From Eremophila alpestris peregrina (Eukaryota > Chordata > Aves > Passeriformes > Alaudidae), in assembly GCA_009792885.1 (NCBI GenBank), contig WMCF01000023.1:11306013-11370012 (forward strand): DNA of 64,000 nucleotides, given 5' to 3'. Shown here one piece after another: positions 1-10,099 of the stretch. Numbering within the stretch: position 1 is the stretch's first letter; every line of letters begins with the position of its first letter. Both the position numbers and the translations under genes were made by a program. A model generated the notes under the pieces. That model worked only from the letters and a program-made list of their open reading frames with translations. It did not search any database and was not told the origin of the DNA.

Positions 1-607
1 TGAAACAGTAACCTAAGTAGTATGCTGTAGTTTCAGTAATGGAGCTGTGCACAAAACTCACATTAGTAAATATAAATGGTCCTGTTCAGTCTTTAGGAAT
101 GTGAAGGTTTCAAGTCCATGCTTCTAAGAAAGTCAGAAACAATATAGGTAAGTTGCAAAAAAAATTAAAATTTAATTAAGTGAAGGTAAACAAAATATCC
201 TAAATTATATCTCCTCAATGAAACACTAATTCAGAGAAGTTTTTCAGTTTAAATTCAGTCACAATTTTAGACCATATTTTCTCACAAGCCAGACTTAATT
301 TGTTGTAATATGTCTTTTGACAATCTTTTGCAGTGAGCTCACAGGCTGATGTGGTCCCACAGTGCAAATACTCCACTGTCAGTTAATTCAGGGTGTGACA
401 TGAGAAACGTAACTTAAACCTTGTGCACTATAAAGAAAATCTAAGCCGCTGACTTATTTTTAACAAATAAATAACCTTTTTTTTTTTGAAAGAACAATTT
501 CCTTCAAGCATCTTTGCATCAATAGCCCCCACTGCCTCATGTCTACTCTTCCTCTGACATTTATTTAAAACAATTTTATATTTAACTGACTTAATTTTAC
601 ATTTACA

Positions 608-763
608 TCTGAAATTGTATGTCTGAAGGACAATTGGATGTCCTTGACTTTACAAGAAATTTTTGCAGTGAAGAAACTTAATAGTGGGTTAGAAACTGAT
701 TTCAGGAGCTGTGTAGATATGTTTGTTTCTGTTCAGTTGCATTATTATTACTATGGAGCAATT
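608..763 (+). repeat. Copy A of a 156-bp inverted duplication
   Basis: This stretch matches the reverse complement of 2286-2441 over 156 bp with no gap and about 10 substitutions by my hand alignment (roughly 93-94% identity). Similarity stops sharply on both sides. Both copies are open in the same reading frame for the whole length; in this copy the frame starts around SEIVCLKDNWMSLTLQ and meets a stop 5 codons past the duplicated part. I do not recognise the peptide. Seven of the ten differences change an amino acid, so the sequence does not look strongly constrained as protein. It could be a duplicated exon, an unlisted repeat, or a fragment of an old element. Confidence 0.75.
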
Positions 764-985
764 GGGTTTTCCAGCAATTAATTTTACAGACTAATGCTAT
801 TCATATGCCAATTTTCAACATCCACTTCTAAATAGCACTTAATGTGAGTTATCTTTATCTGTACCCCTCACATTTGAATAAAGGCATCTCCAGACACACA
901 GAACTCATGGGATTTAGGGACACTGGGATTTCTAGGCATAATTGTGATTTTAGTAACTGTGCATTTCAAGAAGTAACAGATGCTT

Positions 986-1046
986 ATCATAGAATATTCT
1001 GGGTTGGAAGAGACCCACAAGGATTGAGTCCAACGTCACAGAATCA
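986..1046 (-). mobile_element. CR1 LINE 3'-end fragment
   Basis: The plus strand reads atcatagaatattctgggt followed by tggaagagaccc, which is the reverse complement of the conserved 3' end of avian CR1 retrotransposons. Only the last 60 or so bases are recognisable. CR1 copies are normally 5'-truncated, so a short 3' piece is expected. It lies 220 bp past copy A of the inverted duplication. Confidence 0.7.
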
Positions 1047-1335
1047 CTTTGCTGCACTAGTAACACAAGATACACGACTACCTGAAGAAACACCTGCAGC
1101 TGTAAGTACAGTAAGTTCCTCCAAATTTAAAATATACTCATTCAACATATACAGAACAAAGGAGTGGATATCTAAGAGTATTTGTAACCTTATCATATTG
1201 GGTTCATAGATGTAAATGCGTATCTTGGCCAAAGCACAAGTACCTCAAAGATCTTTGTGCTCTTGCTACACCTCTACTTGCACTGTTAAAGGGCTCCTTT
1301 CATCGTTTTATTCTCCTTTAGGTTTTGATTTCATT

Positions 1336-1654
1336 TCAACAACTGCTGCAATACTGATTCAAATCTAAGAGTTTGTTAACACACCAGAAATGCCTATCCA
1401 AATAATCAGGCATACACATTTCCAGTTCACACTCTGATTGCATAAGGGCCATGCATGTGTGGAAAATAAGCCTGTAATGTTTGTGAATTTCCATATGTAG
1501 ATTAGCCCTCCATTTCCCAATTAAATTAATCCATCTCCCGCATCTCTCGGGGTCACGTAGGAATGAGACAGCATTTGAAAACTGCTTACTTACAAATACA
1601 AATAGAACCATATTTTGCAATATTCTCTCTGCATTTGTTGTTTTTTTACAAGAA
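1336..1654 (-). pseudogene. Possible terminal exon with a decayed THAP-like domain
   Basis: On the minus strand a good acceptor (pyrimidine-rich tract ending atacag) precedes an open frame of about 105 codons that ends in TGA at 1336-1338. An AATAAA lies 24 nt further on (1307-1312, minus strand). The middle of the frame contains RDPERCGRW and, 20 residues later, HKHYRL. This order (RDPxRCxxW then NKHYRLC) is that of the THAP DNA-binding domain, closest in my memory to THAP12. The zinc-binding C-x2-H after YRL is replaced (YRLIFHTC), and the N-terminal C-x(2-4)-C is not clear. If related, it is degenerate: a fragment of an old THAP gene or THAP transposase rather than a working domain. A chance match cannot be excluded. 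Confidence 0.25.
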
Positions 1655-2285
1655 CTGTATAATGAAGTTGAAAGGAAATATTAGGCAGAGATAAAATTCT
1701 TCTGCTTTTCAAAAAGGGAAAATCTAAGTCCACTGGACTTGCCCACTAAAATATCCAGGGATATTTTTTTTTCCCCCAAAGCAGTAGTCAATCATTTATC
1801 AGCCAAGAATTTTGTTGGGTTCGTATTTAATGTTGTGGTTACAACTGCAGAATGTATTTAAGGGCATCACACAGGGCAGTGTTACTGTCCTGGCCTCCCA
1901 ATTTCCAACCTGTTCCCTCTACTGACAGGAGCCTATGCTGCAAAAGGCCTCAGTGATTAAAAAAAGTTCTGCAAAGGTATGGAAGTCATTCATACGAGAT
2001 ATTTCACATATTTAATATGCAAGGACTTAATTGTCAACTGCAGGTTTCAAAGAGCCTTCTGCAAGTGAACCAACAGCTATGGAACACACAGCTTCCAAAC
2101 AGAGACTCCTTTGGAACCAGCTATGTTATACAGCTTACACAGTTATGTTACACAGCTTGATTTCCAAGCAGTTCTGGAAATAAAAACATTCAGAACTGAT
2201 AGGTGCAGATCACAGGTTCATCAAGATAAATGTCTTCCTCTAATGTGGAGTGCTTCAATTCACACTCACTTGTAGAAAAAAAACT

Positions 2286-2441
2286 AATTGCTCCATAGTC
2301 ATAATAATGCAACTGAACAGAAACAAACATATCTACATAGCTTCTGGAATCAGTTTCTAGCCCACTATTAAGTTTCTTCAGTGCAGAAACTTCTTGTAAA
2401 GTCAAGGACATCCAGTTGTCCTTCAGACATACCATTTCAGA
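2286..2441 (-). repeat. Copy B of the 156-bp inverted duplication, exon-like
   Basis: This is the partner of 608-763, in opposite orientation, with about 1.5 kb between the copies. On the minus strand the open frame continues past the duplicated part to a stop near 2190 (81 codons from a GTG/ATG-rich start). Just past the duplicated part the minus strand reads CTACAA|GTGAGTG, a reasonable splice donor, and the 5' edge abuts a TAG that could act as an acceptor, though its pyrimidine tract is poor. A coding exon is possible but unproven. The copy in plus orientation lacks the donor. Confidence 0.7.
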
Positions 2442-2702
2442 CTAGACTACAGTCTGACATCTTATGCTGTCAGTGTCTGCTAGGAACTCTATCCTCCATC
2501 AGCTTCTTTAAGGAACATTCTTATCTTGCACAAAACTGCTGCCTTCAGAGTCCTGGGTGCTCATCAGCACTTAATGTAACCTGATCTGTAGATAATCAAG
2601 GGGCAGAACAATTCTAGTGATACACTGACTACAACATTCAAATGATTTTTAAAAGGCAGTGTAATTAAGACTGGCTGTGCCATAGATGGTGCAGTTTGAT
2701 GA

Positions 2703-2744
2703 AGCAGTGTATCCACAAAGGCAAGCAGTGTATCCACACAGGCA
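2703..2744. repeat. Tandem repeat, 21 bp x 2
   Basis: The unit agcagtgtatccacaaaggc plus one base occurs twice in a row, with one difference (caaagg versus cacagg). It is a simple local duplication with no sign of function. Confidence 0.85.
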
Positions 2745-3046
2745 TCAGTTTAGGTGGTGACATGTTAGCTGTGGGTGTGGCAGTGGGCAAAACTAGCAAG
2801 GAGCAGGCTCTGCACACTGCAATGATTGGTAACTTCTCATTGAAGCTTTCAAAATCTGCCTGAAACTCTGGCCCATCTGAGGTAACAAATTTGCACACAC
2901 AGGATTACAAAGACAGTCATCATCCTAAACAGACGCATGTGCATAAAATATACTACACATAGTTTTCACTCTTGCTGGCACTCACTGCCATTTGAATCTG
3001 GCTGCACATATTTAATTCTTTTCTAAAAGATGGTCTAAGAGGCTTT

Positions 3047-3079
3047 ATTATATACTGCAATATTATATACTGCAATATT
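3047..3079. repeat. Tandem repeat, 15 bp x 2.2
   Basis: The unit attatatactgcaat occurs twice without a mismatch, followed by a partial third copy. It lies in AT-rich DNA. Confidence 0.85.
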
Positions 3080-5177
3080 TTAAAAAGGTATTATCTGATA
3101 ATAGATAAGGGAGGTCACAATCTCCCTGTAAATTAAGCAAGTTGCTTATACCTGAAGGGTGAGTTTCTGTCAAAAATTCGTTCCTGTTAGCACATGCTCT
3201 GTGTCCACAGGACAGAATTGCTATAAAAATACAGAAAGTCGCACTATCTAGCTGTTTTACTCATATACACAGTAATAAAACACAGAATGAAACTAAATAT
3301 GATTCTGAATTGCAAAACAAACAAGAAATAAAATTTTTATACAAGAGATTCAACTCCTGAAAATACTAAATATTTTGGCAGCTACTTATGACCTTAAACC
3401 ATAGTGACCAGACTGATACTTTCTATTACATTCATCTCCTAGAGCTGCAAACAAGGATCTGAGCCCTACTGAAACAAGTTAGGGAAGGCTGCTCCCGCCG
3501 CAAGGAGGTTAGGAGTCAGGTTACATGCAGCAAGCCACTAAACAAGGAAGGACTAAGTGAAAAAGATACAAACCAGTAACAAATGACTGGTAATCTACTG
3601 GTCATACATCAGGACTCTTACAACAGAGGAGCTTGAATCTGATCTCTAAGATATGAATTATTACCATCCTAGCTCTTGAAAATATTGCTCAAAATCACAG
3701 GACTGTCTGGTCATGAAAAGAACATGAGTTCTATCATGAGATAAAAAAGACTGTGATCTTCCAGAGATGTTCAAAACCCTTGCCTTTCTTGAGTATCATA
3801 GCTTGCTCTCTGTGTGGTAGCATGGATACACACAGCACACACATACTATGCATCTCTTCTGGCCTTATTCTGCTAAAAATACTTAAGTGCAAATCAGTCC
3901 TCCAGTTCTGAAATTTCATTTGCATGTTCTCTTTGCAAGGAAGTCTCAAACGTTCTCTAAAGTAGAAGCACATTATCTCTGAAATCTCGAGATGAACTCT
4001 CTAAGCATCAGTTTAAACCAAGAAGCCAGCTCCTATTGTAGGTTGAATCTTGGGTCACATCAGTCACACATTGCAGTGGCCTACACAGGGTAGGCAGGGA
4101 ACTGAAAAAGAACTGTGAGAGCAACACACTCAGTTATGAGATTCTATGATGCCCCTTTTGAAAAGCTACCAGTCAGAAAAGCTCTCGAACAAAAGCCTGC
4201 ATGCCTCTAATCTTCACTGCCTCTTCTGCCTTTGCACTCAACAGTCCACAGGAGACAATGATCTGGTTCAGGAACTAACAACTAACCAAACGTCGCAAAA
4301 CTCCCTGCCTTTCTGAAAGGGTTGGCTTCTGGACAATTGTGAGGAAAAGCTAAGCAAGTGAAATTCTTCAGTGCAGTTGGTTAGGCAAATTTACTCATTT
4401 TATTCCTGAAACAGAAATGTCCTGAGTGTACATTGCTTCACTCCCTTTGTTGAACAAACTTCACTTCCCTGTCTTATCTCTTCTGTTGACAAGCCCAAAC
4501 CAGAGCTGCATGGCTGACCTTTTTAGACAGAGGCAGAAAGAACAGACTTCTTTTTTTTTTTTTTAAACTGTGCTGCAAATCAGTGTAATTGCTCCTGCTG
4601 CAGCAACATCTGCCTTTCCAGATACTGAGAAAGCAGATACTGGAAAGCATCCTGCTACATAATGGAATTCTGAGATCCAGAAAACAAAAAAAAGCTTGTA
4701 AAACTTCTCTGATCTTCCCCCCACCCCACGCTTTTTTTCAAAAGCATAAACCATGTAACAGAAAAAAACCCCACATAACAGAAAACAGCTCTTCCATTTC
4801 AAACCAGTTTAGGCACTTAAAAGCTGGATGTGTTTATTTGCCTTTTGTGCTTTGTACTTAATCAATATTAATACCAAAAGATGCATGCTATAATTGTTCT
4901 GATTTGCATTCTTTTTGTGCAATCTGCCATTTATCACACTACATTGTTACTAAATTGATGGTTTTGCTATTTAAAGTCTCTTGTTCTAGTTTTACATGCA
5001 TGACATCCAGTTGGCAACTCTTTCTGCAGTGGAGTGAAACATTTTAAAGCCCTTAAACCATAATATTGCTAAATAAGAAGTAAAAAAGCCTGACAAACTA
5101 ATGACACAATCCTACAAAGAATAATACCCATTCAATTATAACAAAAGGAATAAAACAACCAGATGTGATGTGCTTAC

Positions 5178-5345
5178 CTTTCTGCACATACCTACTGAGA
5201 ACACTTAGATTCATTATATGCAAATGTAAAGTAAGAGTTCTCATGTCCATTTTATCCACATTCAAGTCAACTGGGTAAATTATCTCTCTCAATGGGCACA
5301 TATTGAGCCCCTGAACTATCCTTGGCTTCACATGTACAACACTAA
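5178..5345 (-). other. Exon-like segment on the minus strand (168 nt)
   Basis: The minus strand has a near-consensus donor, CAGAAAG|GTAAGC, at 5178/5177. It is open in one frame back to an AG at 5346-5347, giving 168 nt with one-base phase at both ends. The peptide includes LREIIYPVDLNVDKMDM and is not one I recognise. It lies about 1 kb downstream of the first CpG island if that island fires leftwards, so it could be an early exon of that gene. The acceptor is weak, and open frames of this size are common by chance. Confidence 0.22.
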
Positions 5346-6099
5346 CTCAAATATATCAATGAGAACATTGGCAAAGTCACTACATTCTGCCACTCCAAAG
5401 GAACAAACTGGAAGCATAACAAGCAGTGAGAAAATTTGCTTCAGTTATCCCACACAGTAAGATTCAACACTCTTGTCATGTACCACACAACTTGTGCTGC
5501 AATCAACTCTGGGTCTGTCTGAGATTTGAACTTGATCCATTGACTGCACAATTTCTACAACAAGGAAGGTATCATCTCAAACTAACTAACAAAACACTGT
5601 GATCAAATAAAAAAATTTGCTTCCTCAGTACATGCAACAATTTGTAAGTACAGAGAAAAAAATAAAGAAAGAAAGAAAAGAAAAGCGGGTAATGCAGCCA
5701 CATTTCTTCTGAACCGGCGATTTGTTGCCCTAACACAAACACAGGACCTGACCACCAGCTGTAAATCGTTGCCAACCAGGTGGCAGCCAGCGGAGCCGGA
5801 CCCGAACCTCGGCAACTTTGTAATTACTCTGCAATAAAAAAAGGCTTAACCTACTAAATTTGTCTTTCCTTTCTCACACAAAGTAACAATCAAAGTCTCA
5901 GCAAAACATAATTGCATAACAAGACAACCATACGTAAAGTTTGAAGGGGAAAAAATGGTCTTAACTGCAAATAAGCTCACAGGGCACATGCGAATACTGT
6001 TCCCATAACATTCCACCCATAACTCTACCAAAATCCAGCTGCACAGGTCTCCAGGCTCCCAGCACTTTATTGCCTATACCGGCAGCTATCCTGCTCTCA

Positions 6100-7960
6100 G
6101 CACTGCCATCTAGGAGAGAGCGCCGGCGTACCGCGGGCCGCCTGGAACATCAGCTCCCAGGCAGCAGCATTCCCGGAAAGCATCGCAAAGCTGTTGCTGC
6201 TGCTAAAATTTTAACAGCAGCCAGTAGTTAACTACCGGCTATGCCGGTTCGAAAGCAGCCTCCCTCAAATCCCCCAGCTCTTCCCAAGCGAGGTCGGCTA
6301 GGCGCATACACCGGCATCTGCTCCGCGCATCTCGGCGTTCTGTGGCGGGGGAAAAGCCCAGCCCTGTGCGCGCCGCCGCCGTGGCCGGGCCCTGCGGGCA
6401 CAGAGCGGAGCGGGAGCCCGGGGGTGCGAGCAGCGCCGGAGGAGCGGGGCTGCGGCCGCCCTCAGCGCTCCGCTCGGCTTGGCGGGCACCGCCGGCTGCT
6501 CCCCCCGGCCCCAGCCCCTCGCCCGGCAGCCCCACCGCGCACCGGCCGGACTGATGCCACTCGCCCACCTCCGAGCCCCGTCCTTCCCCGGGGGACCGGG
6601 CTGCCGCTGTTGCATCTCTCTGCGTGCAGCAGGACGAAACGGAAAACGGCCGCAAGAACAGCCTAGCAAGGGACGTGCCCTGCCCGCCTCCCTCGTCGCC
6701 GGCCGGAGGCGCAGCCCCCGGGGTGCAGCCGCCCCCCGCAGCCCCGGGAGCGGCCGCCGCAGCACGGCACAGGCTCGCCTTACCTCCCCGCCCCGGCTCC
6801 GGGGATGCGCCGCAGCTGCTGCCGTGCCCGCCCCCACCTGCGCCGTCCCTCGCCGCCCGGCGCTCAGGTGCGGAGGGAGCACAAAGGCAGCGCTGCGGCG
6901 CGGTGGGGGCCGCGGGCTCTCCCCCGCCGAGCCCCGCTCCCGCCGCCGGCAGCCGCCCGCTCCCCTCCCCTGCCGGTACCGAGCGCCAGCCCACCTCAGC
7001 CCGCTGCGGGGCCGCCCCTCCGCCCGAAACCATGCAACTTGCCCCGAGCCTCCCCTCGGCAGCCCCCGTGCTGCGGTTGGTGCCGGCGCTACGGAGCGCC
7101 CCTCAGCCCGAGGAAGTTCCCCGGTCCTGCGGAGAGCTGAGGGGCACACGCCGCCCCACGTACCCCCATCACTGACACGCCCGGGCTTCCCCCTCGGCTG
7201 CCCCGGTAGACACGTACGGGCAGTCCTCACAGCGCCGGGGGGACGGACCCTGGGCCCGGTGCTCGCCAGACAGGGCGGCCGCCGCCCCCCGCCCCGTCGC
7301 CGCTGGGTGTGTGTGCGTGTGCAGAGTGGGGGGGGACAGGTGAAGAGCTGCGGGAAAGAGCCGCTTCCCCCCCGCGGGAAGGTCTGGGGTACAACACCGC
7401 TCCCGTCTTTCCCCCACCCCGTCTCTGCAGGTGCCCCCGGGAAGGGCTGCGAGGCTGGCAGCCGACAGCAGCCGCCCCCTCCCCCGGGAAAGCTGTTCTG
7501 CCTCCTTCTCCCTCGCTCGCCTTCTTTTCAGCTCGGCCGCTTGACTGACAGGGAGCCTTCCAGCGGCCGCCCACGCACGCTCCCGTTTCCCCTCAGTCGG
7601 AGAGGGAGATGGTGAAGGAGAAAGCATGAATGAAACAGGCAGGCAGCGAGCGGGAGCAGCCGGCCCGGCCCCGGGAGCGCCGGGGCCGCTGCCGCAGTGA
7701 TGCCTGGGGGCGGCGGGCTCGGCCGGCAGGCCCCGGCTGTGAGGGGGAGCCCCCGGCCCCGGCTGTGAGGGGGAGCCCCCGGCCCCGGCTGTGAGGAGGA
7801 GCCCCCGGCCCCGCTGTGGGCTCCTGAGGGAGAGGAGCCGGCGGCCGCTGAATGCCAGCGGCACCCCCGGCATCTCTGCTCGGAGGGGGCTGAGAGGCCG
7901 CTTGAAGACCCTGCGGTGCCTCTGCTGGGTTTGTTCCCACAGGGCAGAAGGTGGGAGGTT
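6100..7960. promoter_or_regulatory. CpG island 1, promoter of an unidentified gene
   Basis: GC content rises abruptly near 6.1 kb and falls near 7.95 kb, with very dense CpG throughout (for example 6360-7140 and 7560-7860). This is the signature of an unmethylated vertebrate promoter. Direction is uncertain. The best splice signal is a minus-strand donor, GGGGAG|GTAAGG, with its last exon base at 6784, which favours a leftward transcript. On the plus strand a donor-like ACAG|GTGAAG at about 7336 and a strong acceptor-like gtctctgcag ending at 7431 would outline a short intron, so a rightward or divergent transcript is possible. Long open frames on both strands reflect scarcity of stop codons in GC-rich DNA. 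I see no credible N-terminus. Confidence 0.85.
7729..7815. repeat. GC-rich tandem repeat, 26 bp x about 3.3
   Basis: The unit ggccccggctgtgaggggg plus agccccc is repeated at 7729-7754, 7755-7780 and 7781-7806 (one difference, gaggagga), then breaks down in a fourth partial copy. It sits at the right-hand end of CpG island 1. Such minisatellites in promoters often vary in copy number between individuals. Confidence 0.9.
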
Positions 7961-7964
7961 GATG

Positions 7965-9765
7965 CCTTCTCAAGCCAGAGACACGACTGCTGCCTTATAG
8001 ACGCTACAGCAACTGGTTAGGTCCTCATCTATAAACCCACTTTGCTCCACCGTAGGCGATTCATTTTGTACTCATAAAAACCCAGTACCTAATACCTGAA
8101 CTAGGACTCTTATCCAGAAGTAATAGGAGGGAGGAAACCATCTCAAAATTAATTCAAAGTGTACTTGGTTTTCCCAGTGATTAGCTGGTACTGTGGGGTA
8201 GCCTTGTAATCCATTTTTCCCTCAGATCAGTTGTCCCAAAATGCTTGTGACTTGTTAAACACACACTTTACAATCTCTGGCTGGAGACCAGAGGTAGTCC
8301 CAGCGCTTTGACATGACTATTGTTGAGTTTGGTTTGTGGTGTTACTTTTGGTAGCCTTACTGCACAGTCAAAGGATTAAATATTCAGGTAGTGGGGGCCT
8401 ACAAAGTAAGTGGTTACCTCACTATCCGTTCACTGAAAATCAGTGAATTAATTAATATTTTATGTATTTTCTTCATGGTAATTCTTGATTTGAACACCCA
8501 AAATTATTTCTTTATTTTATTCTTATAATTTAAATTGAAAAGAACATTTCCTACTTCTGAATATGCATGGAAAATATTGTTATATGCTAGTACATACATT
8601 GCATGCTGCACTTGAGACATATCTGCATTTGCAGTTACATAATCAACAAACATGGGGCTTTGTCCCATGAATCTAGAATCACATTCTGAGTGGTTTTAAA
8701 TCAGGATGCCTCCACAAATTTAATGCCTGCCAGAAAAATTTTAGCCCCTGAATTTAAAAAAGGTTGGTTTTGATTTCTGTGGGGAGAATTGCCTTAGGAA
8801 CTTCATTTTTTAAATTTTGTGTTCCTGAAAACTGAGTGGACAATATAGCATTGCCAAATCTTTTGCTATAGAACAATGAATGTATCATAATAATTTAGAT
8901 AAAGCAGTGCAATCCTTTATATATTTGTTTTATAAGAATCTTATGTTTGTGGTAATGGTTCAACATGACTCACCTACAGTACATATTACTGCCACAGCTG
9001 TTGTAAACCTTCTTCTGAGTCAGAGAATGACTTTATGACCCAGAATTCTGGCAGTGAGTACTATCCTAGTGATTTTCCCAATTAAGAGAGAATTGTGAGT
9101 TGGTATCAGAGCAGGGTGAGTCAGTTTGATGTAAGGCAAAACTAAGCTCATCAGTCACTACTGCACGAGGTCAGTATCCTCTTCCCTTCCAGAAGTCAGT
9201 ATTATGAAAACCTAGAATCATTTTGTGATGGGATGAACTGCTCTGACAGATCAGAAAGACTGCAGTGGACCATGGAATCAGTTCTCCTTATTCCCACTAC
9301 AGTGGTGACCCTGGCAGCTGCTCCCCGCTGGGCAGGCAGAGGTTGCTGGCTCAGGATTACAGCTGGGATCAGGGTTGAACTTTGGGTGAAGCACAACTCA
9401 TGAGGCAGGTTTGAAGTAGTGTTCAGAAGATGTAAGAAATTTTGGGGCACCCACTGATAGAACAAAAGCTATTGGTGAATATTGTATTACCTTGCTTAGA
9501 GTGAAGTATTTGCACTATACAGTGTCTTAGGCAGCTGTTAAGGTTTAAGGATCCTGGTAACGGTTAAGGTGGGAATAGCTGGGGATTTGTAACATTTGAA
9601 GTTGATGCACTCCTGTATTTGTGTCCTTGTTAATAGTCTATGTCCATTTGATTTCATGGTCCAGAAAGTCAATGAAAAATGAAATCCATCTGGTTTCTAA
9701 ATGACTTTGGGGTTTATTTCCTGTTTGACCTGCTAGGCATGAGATCCATTTGACCTTGGCTGATC
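7965..9765. other. Non-coding stretch beside CpG island 1
   Basis: This is AT-rich sequence without a supported gene. On the minus strand a 41-nt exon-like piece ends at 8974 (acceptor tctctgactcag, donor GTAG|GTGAGT), but it is too short to support by eye. No recognisable repeat family was seen. Confidence 0.5.
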
Positions 9766-9767
9766 TG

Positions 9768-10096
9768 CTGGGAAGTAGCTCTGCAGAGAAGTACCTGGGG
9801 GTCCTGCTGGACAGCAAGCTGTCCATGACCCAGCAGTGGCCAAGAAGGTCAATTGTGTCCTGGGAGGTGTTAGAAAGAACACTGCCAGCAGGTCAGGAAG
9901 GATCCTGTCCTTCTGCTCAGCCCTGGTGAAGGCTCACTTGGGGTACTGTGCTGAGCTCTGGGCTCTCAGTACAAGAGAGACATGGAGCTCCTGCAGTGGG
10001 TCCAAAGGAGGACTGCAAAGATGTTTAAGGGTCTGGACCATCTTTCCTACGAGGAATGGATGAGGGAGCTGGGCCTGTTCAGCCAGAACAGGTTAT
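9768..10096 (+). mobile_element. CR1 LINE fragment, end of ORF2
   Basis: The plus strand carries the 3' part of CR1 ORF2 in readable but broken form: tacctgggggtcctgctgga, then ctcagccctggtgaaggctc, acttggggtactgtg, and gagctgggcctgttcagcc. These follow the usual order of the reverse-transcriptase C-terminal part. The frame is interrupted and the element is truncated at both ends, so it is dead. Confidence 0.88.
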
Positions 10097-10099
10097 GGC

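Larger units (their letters stand above)
1660..5170. other. AT-rich non-coding stretch with small repeats
   Basis: Apart from copy B of the inverted duplication and two short tandem repeats, I see no supported gene. A minus-strand open frame at 3734-3973 follows a fair acceptor (tgcttctactttag at about 3960) but has no convincing donor. A poly-T/poly-A tract sits at 4552-4564. Other short open frames here have no family resemblance. Confidence 0.5.

Noticed and set aside
6239..7873. Several long open frames (up to 378 codons) on both strands in CpG island 1
   Set aside because: They overlap one another in different frames and strands, are rich in Ala, Pro, Gly and Arg, and lack domains. Stop codons are rare in GC-rich DNA, so length alone means little.
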